DNA from: CAZCTC01 sp964501335
GTDB lineage: Bacteria > Chloroflexota > Anaerolineae > B4-G1 > SLSP01
Assembly: GCA_964501335.1 (NCBI GenBank)
Contig: CAZCTC010000013.1
Coordinates: 1 to 64,000, forward strand
Reading direction: 5' to 3'
DNA: 64,000 nucleotides
The position numbers and the translations under genes are program-made. Below are positions 49,723-58,194 of the stretch, in pieces. Within the stretch, counting starts at the first letter, position 1. Each line of letters starts with the position of its first letter. Below the pieces are notes generated by a model. The model made no database searches. It was not told the origin of the DNA and worked only from the letters and a program-made list of their open reading frames with translations.

Positions 49723-50051
49723 CGTAATCTCCTGATGGTGTTATTGGGATCACCTTGGTTTTTCGGCGAAAGAAATGTTCACTTTGAGTAAGAATTTAAC
49801 TATCCCGAAAGTTTTTTAACCAGATAATCCTGCATTTTGGAAAAGACAAAGAGGACCTGATTGAGAATCATCTCGTTAACGCAATTTCAATAGTACATTT
49901 GCGATTACGCTGGCTCTCTTTCGGGTGATTTTATGGTCGAGTCCCTGCAAATTATTGTATATCCAAATGGACATGTAGCAACTGAGCCATAAAGCTCAGA
50001 GCTGACAGAGGTGTCGGCTCCTGGCTTCTCTCATCTTCCCTCAACTCCCTC
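49723..50051. other. Gene-free spacer between the two defence modules
   Basis: 329 AT-rich bases upstream of the CHAT gene and downstream of drmC. Near its right end a double hairpin (49982-50020) is the likely terminator of the DISARM operon. The rest should hold the promoter of the CHAT-MoxR-vWA operon on the - strand, but I could not identify convincing -35/-10 boxes. Confidence 0.5.
49982..50020 (-). terminator. Double hairpin after drmC
   Basis: CTGAGC (49982-49987) with GCTCAG (49994-49999), and GAGC-T-GACA (49999-50007) with TGTC-G-GCTC (50012-50020). Two adjacent stems 32 bases below the drmC stop on the - strand. No long T-run follows, so it is only a probable terminator. Confidence 0.4.
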
Positions 50052-50543
50052 TCACACCTTTACACAGAAAGTGCCGTAAGCCAGGCTGTCCAGAGCACTG
50101 GCTATGTCGGATACTTCTTTCCCTTCCAGCACGACGCCCAGTTCGTGATTCTCCCTTAACCCGTTACGGGATAGATTCGACGATCCTACCAGAGCCCGCT
50201 TGCGATCTACCACGATGGTCTTGGCATGGAGGTCTGCTAATTCGCTCCCCCGATCAAAATCAAATAGCTGAAAGTGAGGATAAATCTTCAACAAAGCGGC
50301 GAGCTTATCCTGGGAAGTAACATGCTGGCCTTTTACCCGGTTGACGATCATCCGCACGGCAACTCCCCGGGCCAGCGCGTCTTCCAACAGATCGAAAAAA
50401 TCGCCGGCATTCCCGATTGAATAGGCTGTAATCAAAATCTCCTGCCGGGCTCCTTGAAACAGCTCCCGGATTGCCGTTTCGACGGCTCCCACACCGCTTC
50501 CCATCCAGCCCAATCCGCTGACTACCACGCGAGTTCTGTTCAT
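50052..50543 (-). CDS. drmC: DISARM protein DrmC, phospholipase D-like
   Basis: The protein has 163 residues; ATG 50543 overlaps the drmB stop (ATGA). One PLD/HKD motif: LHAKTIVVDRKRALVGSSNLS (His, Lys and Asp present; ~105-125), preceded by an EILITAYSIGN strand. One HKD motif implies a dimeric active site. At 163 residues it is shorter than many DrmC proteins, missing part of the N-terminal region. DrmC is the accessory nuclease-fold component of DISARM. Last gene of the operon. Confidence 0.85.
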   Translation of the reverse strand: MNRTRVVVSGLGWMGSGVGAVETAIRELFQGARQEILITAYSIGNAGDFFDLLEDALARGVAVRMIVNRVKGQHVTSQDKLAALLKIYPHFQLFDFDRGSELADLHAKTIVVDRKRALVGSSNLSRNGLRENHELGVVLEGKEVSDIASALDSLAYGTFCVKV

Positions 50544-52357
50544 GGCAATCGCTCCAGCAGCAGCTTGCGATCAAGACATATGTTACGATGTTCGCAGGAT
50601 GTCTCAGAAATCAGGGCGCAGGCATAACAGGCCGCCCCGTTATATTTGCTTTTCCCAAATTCTTCTTCCCCACACAATGGGTCATTGGAACAGATATCCA
50701 GATTATGCAGGGCCCGCTCCAATACCCGTTCAAACTCTGGCACGAGTGCAATCAGCCCGCCAAGCGTGCCGTCTCCGCCCGGTTGAGCGGTATAGAGCAG
50801 CAGGCCGCCATCTGCCTCGCCGGTATCAGGATCCACATCGATAAAAATACGCTCGCGGATGGCTGCGGATGAATACCCGGAATCCACGGCCAGCGCATTG
50901 ATCAGCCGGTGGGCAAAGGTATGCCACCAGACGAAAACCGGATGAAATTGATGGCGATCCACCTGCATCAATGAGTTGCCGGTATAATCTTCGGGATTTC
51001 TCCAGGCCTGCCACCAGTGTTGGGCCACCGATCCCTGAAGATTTAACCGGTTGGCAGGATTATGGGCAACATCCAGATCGATAAAAATACCTTCCCCCGA
51101 AAGTTCAGATCCGATATACCATTTTTTGTCCCGATCCGCAGGCAGTTTAAAGGCAATATCCACCCGTTTCGCCTGGGCAATCTGACCGGCAGGGATACGC
51201 TGATACCCCGTTTGCACCATTAGCACCCGTAACCGGTTGACGGGAGTGACCCGCAGGCGCAATTTCCCGGCGCGCCGCAGATTATTAACCGCTTCTCGAT
51301 TCACTTCAAAATTGGGGATATCCTGTTGGCGTTTGGGAGGCAGCGGAGGATGGCCATCGGTGGCTGCGCTTATCAGGGCCCGGAATTCATCCCGACGCAA
51401 TTCATAAGGGCTTTGGGGAATCTGTAAATTCAAAACATCCCCGGTAGCAATCAGGATTTCCGATTCGTCATAAAGTTCGATTTTCTGTACCACCGTTTGG
51501 GGAATCCGTTTTCGCGCGACCAGTTTGTTCAGTCCCTCAATGAATTCCTGCTTGCTGGCCGGTTGTCCGGAATAGGACAGTACATCCAGAATCGCGCCGA
51601 TTTGTAATGCAAGGTGAAGATTGCTGTCACATTTAGGAATAATCAACGAAGTCTGGAGTTCCGGGATGCGTAGATTGGCCGCCCCGCGTTGAATGATCCG
51701 GGCATGCTCCGTACATTCACGGCGCTGAGGGGCACTTCCATCCGCCTCTCTTTCCGGAAAACGTCCTGAACAGCGCAGATCTTTGCTGTAAGCCGCGCCC
51801 AGATTTGCCTTGCCCTTACAGATAGGACATTCAATGGTGATATTTTTCAAAGCCCCGCTACCCCGCCAGTACAGATAGGAAGGCTGGCACCCTTCCTGTT
51901 GATGGTCAATAAGTCTGACCCAATCAACATCATCCAGATGTCCGGCAGGACAGGCCCGCACAAAACGGATTAACTGCCGGTTGGCCTGGCCCCAGGCCTT
52001 GTTTTTACTTTCAAATTCTTCACAGCGGGGACAGGCCATGGTTTCTTTGGTTTTCGCATCTTTGTGATACAGGATTCCATGGCGGGTACATAGCGACCAG
52101 GAGGGGAACCTTTTGGTATTATAAATAGCCACATTTTCAGGTTCCCCCAGTTCGGCATTGGAAGGCAACCGTAAAATTCCGGCCCCATCGAGCAATCCCC
52201 GCGAAAGGCGCTGATCGGTAATTTCAAAAGGGGTTGGATCTCCCTCAAAAACACCGGAAAATTCAACTGAAAGGATGACCCGGGGTCCTTCTTTACCTTC
52301 CAGAATGGCTCCAGGCCCATAAGTGGTAAGAAACTGTGACCGGCGAATCTGGCTCAT
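50540..52357 (-). CDS. drmB: DISARM protein DrmB (DUF1998)
   Basis: The protein has 605 residues. I start at ATG 52357 (MSQIRRSQFLTTYGPGAI), four bases after the drmA stop; the frame upstream is shadow. The N-terminal RSQ..TTYGPGA motif, several CxxC pairs (CPRC, CPIC, a CSNDPLC...CYAC...C set near the end) and LLYTAQPGGDGTLGGL are typical of DUF1998 proteins. DrmB forms a complex with the DrmA helicase in DISARM and contributes to recognition of unmodified phage DNA. Confidence 0.9.
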   Translation of the reverse strand: MSQIRRSQFLTTYGPGAILEGKEGPRVILSVEFSGVFEGDPTPFEITDQRLSRGLLDGAGILRLPSNAELGEPENVAIYNTKRFPSWSLCTRHGILYHKDAKTKETMACPRCEEFESKNKAWGQANRQLIRFVRACPAGHLDDVDWVRLIDHQQEGCQPSYLYWRGSGALKNITIECPICKGKANLGAAYSKDLRCSGRFPEREADGSAPQRRECTEHARIIQRGAANLRIPELQTSLIIPKCDSNLHLALQIGAILDVLSYSGQPASKQEFIEGLNKLVARKRIPQTVVQKIELYDESEILIATGDVLNLQIPQSPYELRRDEFRALISAATDGHPPLPPKRQQDIPNFEVNREAVNNLRRAGKLRLRVTPVNRLRVLMVQTGYQRIPAGQIAQAKRVDIAFKLPADRDKKWYIGSELSGEGIFIDLDVAHNPANRLNLQGSVAQHWWQAWRNPEDYTGNSLMQVDRHQFHPVFVWWHTFAHRLINALAVDSGYSSAAIRERIFIDVDPDTGEADGGLLLYTAQPGGDGTLGGLIALVPEFERVLERALHNLDICSNDPLCGEEEFGKSKYNGAACYACALISETSCEHRNICLDRKLLLERLP

Positions 52358-52361
52358 GGCT

Positions 52362-55300
52362 CTAATCCTTAAAAGTGGTGGTTTCTTCCACATCACGTAA
52401 AGACTGTGGAGCATTCTCAAAAGCCTCTTCAAAACGCTGATGATGTTGCGAATCCCCTAATACAACATGCCGCTGCGGTTCGCGCACAACGGCCGGTTCA
52501 TAATAGACAAATTCATTGGGATTCTGATGTCGAAGCGCAATGAGACGCCAGCGATCAAGCTCAGAGGCACATTCCTGTTGCGTTATATCGATGGGAGGAA
52601 CCCGTCCTTCAGGCTGTTGTTGAGCCCGCTCTTCCAGCAACCGGGGAATTCTCTCAACTTCGGGGTTGTAGCGACTGCCGGACATAATCAGGGCGCCGGC
52701 ATAAAACTGCCCATCGAAACGTTGCTGAATGCGCCATTTCTCATTCAGCTTTACCCCATTGATCTCACTGGCCTGACGCAAAATGATAACGGCCAGAGGA
52801 CCCAGGCAACGTTCCCGGGCCCGTGGAGAGAAAGGCGCTACGGTAATGGGCTCCACATACCGGTACAAGGCCTGATGATAGCCGGTAAAAAACTCGTAAT
52901 GGTCCAGGTCCCGGGGGCGGGTGGCTCGAAAGAAGGTGATGACGAGCCCGCTGGTCCGGCGTCCGACGCGGCCGGTGGCCTGAATATAGGATGAAGTTGT
53001 TTTGGGCTGCCCGTGGACCACCATCAGGCTCAGGCGATCGACATCCACCCCCGTTCCAAACATTGAAGTCGAAAACACAGCATCCTGAGCGCCGGGAGAA
53101 GGAAATTGTGTTTCGATTTTCTTTAGCAAGGCCGGCAACTCGGTGGATTTTGCCCGGCTGGAAAGCTCTACCTGACGGAAATAGTCCAGGATGCGGGGAT
53201 TGGGGTCCCGATGTTTGAGCCATTCAGGAATGTCCTGGCGATAAAGGGAAACCGCCCCGGCCAGTTCACGAAGCGCATTGAAATATCCTACCAGGGTCCA
53301 GAAAGGATCAAGTTCGGCATCCGGAACCTGCCCCTTTAAAGCAGAACTTCGTTGCAAAAGAGAAGACCAGATACGTACGATAGGAGTCTGGGCTCCTTTT
53401 CCCGGAGCGCAAATCCCCACATATAACCGTCCGGCCTTGCTGGAATCAAGGGGGTGAGCCTCGCCGGTGACGGCAAAGAAACGTTCATCGGCTGAAATTG
53501 CCGGGGGCGGGAACTGCGCCAGGCGTCGATCAAACAAAGACTGGACCTGCGACTCTGCCCGTCGCACGGTAGCAGTAGAAGCTATATACTTCGGGCGAAT
53601 GACCCGATCCTTGACTTTCCGCTGGCAGAGAAAATCTACTGCGGTTTCATAGATTCCCACCATACTGCCCAGAGGCCCTTCAATAAGATGAAGTTCATCC
53701 TGCAAAATCAGATCGGGCGGCGCAAAGGGTTTAACCTCACAGGAAAGCTTCTCATTGGAGGGATGGCGAAAATATCCATCGGATGCACTCCGGTTCTTTT
53801 GAGAAGGATGCTCGGCCGGACATCCGCAGCGATAATACCCATGCCGGGAATGATAATGGGTTACATTCCCAAACATGGTCGCTGCCTCTCCCTCAAATGC
53901 CAGCCGGGCAAACTTATCTACGGTGGCAATGATCAAAGAAGGGCAACGGGCATACACCTGATCATCGACGGTGTATGCCGGTACCGGAATGGAAACAGAC
54001 CGGTTTGAATTATCTCCATCCTGAAAAAATTCCGGCGCATTTTGCCAGTTCATGGTAACCGGCAGGCCGGGTGTAAAAGTGGGACTGAAAAGAGCCTTTT
54101 GTAAAGCGTTCTGCTTTTCTCCGCCCGTTTTCTCCCGGGGTAAAGGGGCCGCTTCCACCCAGTGATGTTGATTGAGGTCGCAATCGGGATTGGGGCAGAA
54201 AATCTCAAAATCGGCATCGGTGCGATTATGCTGTTGATTGGGATAAGATAAAACGAAATAGCCGGGCCGCGCAGGACGGGCACATTGCAATTCCACTCCC
54301 GATCCCAAACATGGAAGGAGACGTTTCCAGAAATAATGGTCAATGCTGTCCGCATCCCATCGTTTTTGAGAATTGATTTCCACGGTTAAAGCCAGCGTGG
54401 AATAATTTCTCCGGCTGTTTACAATCCGGCAATCCGAAATATGGATGCCTGCGGGGGGTGGGGGGAGAATTGTTAATGAAGGTGCGGCCGCGGGCAGGCC
54501 ATGACACAACACATAGAGAGTATGGGTGCCTTCACTCAATCCTTCTTCTGAAATTGCCAGATGGCTGCCGCAAACCGGGCATTGCATAACCTGGGCCGGT
54601 TCACCATTAATGTCCGGGTTATAGCCGGCCTTTTTACGCAGCTCCTCATCGGGGCCGTCATAGCTTCGCTTCAATCCGCCCAGAATATCCAGAGCACCGG
54701 GAATATACTGCGCAGGCCTGTCTGATAGCCAGATTCCAAATCCCCGCAATTGATTGGGTGTGACATTCCCGCCCACCCATAATCCGGCAGAAAAACGTAT
54801 CCCGCCCCACAGGAAAGTGGTATCTGAATAAGGATATTCTTTGGGCCGCCAGCCCACGGCCCGACCTTCTTTCAACCCCTGAACACGCAATAATTCACAG
54901 GCCGTAATAACGCCCAAAGCCCGCCGGAACTGTTGAATGGTCAGCAGACGTAGCGTGTATCGGGAAATTACCGCCACGCCGGCTCCCCATAATCCATCAT
55001 CAGGATCGTTTTTACCTCGCAGCCGGCGTAACCCCAATAAAAAGGCCGTCAGTCCCAGGTAGGCTTCTGTTTTACCGCCTCCGGTAGGGAACCAGAGCAG
55101 GTCGCAGGTATCCCTATCTTTATGAAATGGATCGGCCAGGGGAGGAATGTTGATTAAAATAAAGGCCAGCTGGAAAGGCCGCCAGATCAAGGGCCGGTCT
55201 TTGTTTTTCCAGTAAGCCTGTAATGCGATGGCTTTGTTGGCAAAACAAAACGCCAGGCGGGCTTCCTGATCCTTACAAAGGATAGCTACTGCTTCAGCCA

Positions 55301-56438
55301 TTCGTTCCGCAACACGCCGGCATTGCTCCAGATTTGCAGCGGCTACGGCATGGAATTTCTCTTCCAGAGCGGGAATCCTGGCTTCCTGCTCTGCAATCCA
55401 TGCCTGATAACCTTCGATCAAAGGTTGAAGTGCCTGGCGCACAGCATCCGGTTTCCATGTTTCGGCCAGGATCGCCGGATCAAGGACCGGTTCAGGACCA
55501 TAACAAGGATTCCAGTCCATTTCAGGCGCCTGCACCAGATAAAGCGGTATCATTTCGGTGCGAACATCCGCCAGCAGGAATTTTTCCCGCGCCGGTTCCG
55601 GCACAACCCCGGCATCCGTCCAGGCATAAGGTGCTTCTGTCGGATGATCCATTCCTTCATACGGCCGTTCGGGATCGATATTTCGCCAGACCGCCGCACA
55701 CATATGTCCCCGGGCCAGCGCGGTACGATCTCGATATTGCATGGAAAGCGATTGCTCTTCACGCAGCTCTTCGGCCAGCATTCCATTCAACTCTGAATCG
55801 CCTCCCGCCTGCACCGGCACCAGGCGGGTCCCGGGAATCAGGCGAACGCGAATCTGTGGTTGAAAAAGATAATGGACTGATGAGGGGCGTTCCTCTGCGG
55901 GGATCTCCTGTTCATTGACCAGAAAAACAGTGATGCGAAAAGCATTACCGTTTATCGGGCGAGACCGTAACTGAATACGTACTCCCGGAACCGGGGCAAA
56001 GGATTGTTTATCTTCCCGGGTCTTGATCGGCCCGGTCAGATAATAATCCGATTCCCGATGCCACCCGTCCTGACTTTTATTGTACCGGGCCCAGGTAGCG
56101 CAAATTTCAATAGAGGGATCTTCCTGTCCTGCTTCTACGGTAAAAGAAATCCCGATAGAACGGGGTAAAGCACGGGGATCCAGAGCCGGAGCAAAAACGC
56201 CTGTAGCCGCAACATATCCCTGATTATCCTGATCCTCATCGCTGGAAGTTTCTTCGATAACTTCATCCACGTTGTCTTCGGGGCGTTCTTCCTCGGAATG
56301 CACATAACGGGGTTCCAAAACACCGGTGACATATTCCGAACGGGGATCCTGAATCTCAGGTAAAACTTCCATTGGCCCATCGCGAGGCCCGAGCACTTCC
56401 TTCACCAGAGCAATCAACATATCATCACGGACATTCAT
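52362..56438 (-). CDS. drmA: DISARM helicase DrmA
   Basis: The protein has 1358 residues; ATG 56438, overlapping the glycosylase gene by 14 bases. SF2 motifs: I (LLWFPTGGGKTEAYLGL, ~450), II as DELH (LILQDELHLIEGP, ~915), V (FGTGVDVDRL) and VI (ATGRVGRRTSG). A CPVCGSH zinc-type segment lies between the helicase halves, and there is a long N-terminal domain with acidic EETSSDEDQDN. Together with DrmB it forms the DISARM core that blocks incoming phage DNA lacking host methylation. Confidence 0.9.
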   Translation of the reverse strand: MNVRDDMLIALVKEVLGPRDGPMEVLPEIQDPRSEYVTGVLEPRYVHSEEERPEDNVDEVIEETSSDEDQDNQGYVAATGVFAPALDPRALPRSIGISFTVEAGQEDPSIEICATWARYNKSQDGWHRESDYYLTGPIKTREDKQSFAPVPGVRIQLRSRPINGNAFRITVFLVNEQEIPAEERPSSVHYLFQPQIRVRLIPGTRLVPVQAGGDSELNGMLAEELREEQSLSMQYRDRTALARGHMCAAVWRNIDPERPYEGMDHPTEAPYAWTDAGVVPEPAREKFLLADVRTEMIPLYLVQAPEMDWNPCYGPEPVLDPAILAETWKPDAVRQALQPLIEGYQAWIAEQEARIPALEEKFHAVAAANLEQCRRVAERMAEAVAILCKDQEARLAFCFANKAIALQAYWKNKDRPLIWRPFQLAFILINIPPLADPFHKDRDTCDLLWFPTGGGKTEAYLGLTAFLLGLRRLRGKNDPDDGLWGAGVAVISRYTLRLLTIQQFRRALGVITACELLRVQGLKEGRAVGWRPKEYPYSDTTFLWGGIRFSAGLWVGGNVTPNQLRGFGIWLSDRPAQYIPGALDILGGLKRSYDGPDEELRKKAGYNPDINGEPAQVMQCPVCGSHLAISEEGLSEGTHTLYVLCHGLPAAAPSLTILPPPPAGIHISDCRIVNSRRNYSTLALTVEINSQKRWDADSIDHYFWKRLLPCLGSGVELQCARPARPGYFVLSYPNQQHNRTDADFEIFCPNPDCDLNQHHWVEAAPLPREKTGGEKQNALQKALFSPTFTPGLPVTMNWQNAPEFFQDGDNSNRSVSIPVPAYTVDDQVYARCPSLIIATVDKFARLAFEGEAATMFGNVTHYHSRHGYYRCGCPAEHPSQKNRSASDGYFRHPSNEKLSCEVKPFAPPDLILQDELHLIEGPLGSMVGIYETAVDFLCQRKVKDRVIRPKYIASTATVRRAESQVQSLFDRRLAQFPPPAISADERFFAVTGEAHPLDSSKAGRLYVGICAPGKGAQTPIVRIWSSLLQRSSALKGQVPDAELDPFWTLVGYFNALRELAGAVSLYRQDIPEWLKHRDPNPRILDYFRQVELSSRAKSTELPALLKKIETQFPSPGAQDAVFSTSMFGTGVDVDRLSLMVVHGQPKTTSSYIQATGRVGRRTSGLVITFFRATRPRDLDHYEFFTGYHQALYRYVEPITVAPFSPRARERCLGPLAVIILRQASEINGVKLNEKWRIQQRFDGQFYAGALIMSGSRYNPEVERIPRLLEERAQQQPEGRVPPIDITQQECASELDRWRLIALRHQNPNEFVYYEPAVVREPQRHVVLGDSQHHQRFEEAFENAPQSLRDVEETTTFKD

Positions 56439-57114
56439 GAATGCCTCCAGTCTGAGATGGATAACAACACCAGGCTGCGATGGGACATTGAGAGCATAAA
56501 GGAGCCTGTCTTTTGAGACATATCAGATGCGCCAGATCAAGCAGGGCATAATTGAAAGCCCGCGGTTCGCCGGGATCTACCAGTTCTTGAATTGCCTGCC
56601 GGAAACGGGCATTGCGTCGGGAGGAATCTTTTGCCGGCCAGCCCAAAACCCGGCCGGCAATCCGTACAGTATTGGTATCAATCAGCGCTTCGGGCTGGTT
56701 CCAGGCAAAACAACGCACCGCCGAAGCGATGTAATCGCTGACTCCGGGCAGGGAAAGTAAATCGGCCTTTTCAATCGGAACGCTGCCGTTAAATCGCCCC
56801 TGCAATTCCTGTGCCATGGCATACAACAGACCGGCACGCCAGTGCAGTCCCAACGAAAAAAGCAGGGTACGAAGGGTTTCTTCCCCGGCAGCCGCCAGTG
56901 AAGGAACATCCGGGCAAACCCTGATCAGATTTTCATAAACCGCCACCATCTGTTTGACCTGGGTGCGGTGCAACAGGATTTCCGCCAGCAGGATTTGATA
57001 GGGATCTTCCGTCTGCCGCCAGGGGAAAGGCCGGAAATGGCTCTTCCCCCATTCCAGCAAGGCTGGCCGTAAAGCCGCTAAAGTTTCCGGTCTGAAAATT
57101 TCATCATCGGGCAT
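56425..57114 (-). CDS. HhH-GPD DNA glycosylase with 4Fe-4S cluster (MIG/MutY-like)
   Basis: The protein has 229 residues; ATG 57114 overlaps the methyltransferase stop region by 11 bases. Helix-hairpin-helix LSLPGVSDYIASAV (~118-131), catalytic Asp in ALIDTNTVRIAGRV (~143), and C-terminal CLKRQAPLCSQCPIAAWC (C-x6-C-x2-C-x5-C). The EndoIII catalytic Lys position is Tyr, pointing to a monofunctional MutY/MIG-type enzyme. Beside a cytosine-5 methyltransferase the likely job is repair of T:G mismatches from 5-methylcytosine deamination, as the archaeal MIG glycosylase does with its plasmid-borne methylase. Substrate is inferred. Confidence 0.8.
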   Translation of the reverse strand: MPDDEIFRPETLAALRPALLEWGKSHFRPFPWRQTEDPYQILLAEILLHRTQVKQMVAVYENLIRVCPDVPSLAAAGEETLRTLLFSLGLHWRAGLLYAMAQELQGRFNGSVPIEKADLLSLPGVSDYIASAVRCFAWNQPEALIDTNTVRIAGRVLGWPAKDSSRRNARFRQAIQELVDPGEPRAFNYALLDLAHLICLKRQAPLCSQCPIAAWCCYPSQTGGIHECP

Positions 57115-58144
57115 CCTGTGCAGGTTCCTGTAATTTCAGCTGTGTCTCAGATTGACCGCCTGTAAGCGATTTGATAATGGCTTCCATAACCGGAGGGCAG
57201 ACTGCATTGCCGAGCAGATGAATCTTATCCCGGCGCAATCCCCGATTCAGAATAAATTCGGGAGGAAATCCCATGGCCTTTTGTAATTCTTCCGGCTGCA
57301 GCATTCGCATCAAATGGCCCCCCTGACCATCCGGTTTGACCAGGGCAAAACGATCCAGCGTCGTAATGGTACGAAGCGGCACATCCAGCTTTTGCCAGCC
57401 GCCGGCGGCATCCGAACCATAGTACACCATCAGGAAAGATTCATCCCGCCCCAATGCTTCGAAAGCCCGTTCGGCGCGGGCCAGCGTTTTTGCTGCCCGT
57501 TGGGGAGTTTCCAGCGGGGAAAAAGCATACTGCCCGTTCATATTGATCACCCGACTGGCCGGCGGTTCCTGATCTGACGTTATCCTCACCGGTTGAGGCA
57601 ACTGTTCTCGATCACAGAGAATGTAAAGGCGCCGGCGGCGCTGCGATACATCGAAATTACTGGCCAGCAGGGGTTGTTCCAGATAATAGAATCCGCTCTT
57701 CTGATGCAAGACGCGCAGGAACTGTTTATAACAGACCCAGTTCTTCATCGATGTTACATTTTCGATTACCATCCAGCGAGGTCTGAAAACTTCCGCAAAG
57801 CGCCAGACATTCCAGGAAAGGCGTAGACTCTCTTCCTTCTTAGGCTTTCCTCCTCGCGCCACACTATGGCTGGTACATTCCGGAGAGGCCAGGATTACAT
57901 CGATAGGCCCGATTTCCTCCCGGATGCGCAGAATATCCGGCCGGCGAAGTCTGGAAAGATCCGTCAGATAGAAACGGGCCTCCGGGAAATTATCTTGATA
58001 GACCCTCCCCGCCAGCTCCCACTTATCGAACCCGGCCACAATCTCCACACCGGCCTTTCGGGCGCCCCACGAATTGCCCCCGATGCCGCAAAACAGGTCG
58101 ATTGCACGCACGGGTTGAGATACTTTTGCTTTGTCATCTGTCAT
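57104..58144 (-). CDS. drmMII: DNA (cytosine-5) methyltransferase, DISARM DrmMII-type
   Basis: The protein has 346 residues; ATG 58144. Motif I AIDLFCGIGGNSWGA, motif IV ILASPECTSHSVARGG (Cys after PE where PPC is commoner), motif VI WMVIENVTSM, motif VIII SQRRRRLYIL and motif X LLGNAVCPPV. The target recognition region (~190-265) is small. It marks host DNA so that DrmAB spares it; class 2 DISARM is defined by such a methylase. drmE, the other class 2 marker, is not seen in the window. Confidence 0.85.
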   Translation of the reverse strand: MTDDKAKVSQPVRAIDLFCGIGGNSWGARKAGVEIVAGFDKWELAGRVYQDNFPEARFYLTDLSRLRRPDILRIREEIGPIDVILASPECTSHSVARGGKPKKEESLRLSWNVWRFAEVFRPRWMVIENVTSMKNWVCYKQFLRVLHQKSGFYYLEQPLLASNFDVSQRRRRLYILCDREQLPQPVRITSDQEPPASRVINMNGQYAFSPLETPQRAAKTLARAERAFEALGRDESFLMVYYGSDAAGGWQKLDVPLRTITTLDRFALVKPDGQGGHLMRMLQPEELQKAMGFPPEFILNRGLRRDKIHLLGNAVCPPVMEAIIKSLTGGQSETQLKLQEPAQDAR

Positions 58145-58194
58145 GTTGGTTGTTTTTCTTCCAGAAAAAAATTAAAATCCGGGTATGTTAACTT

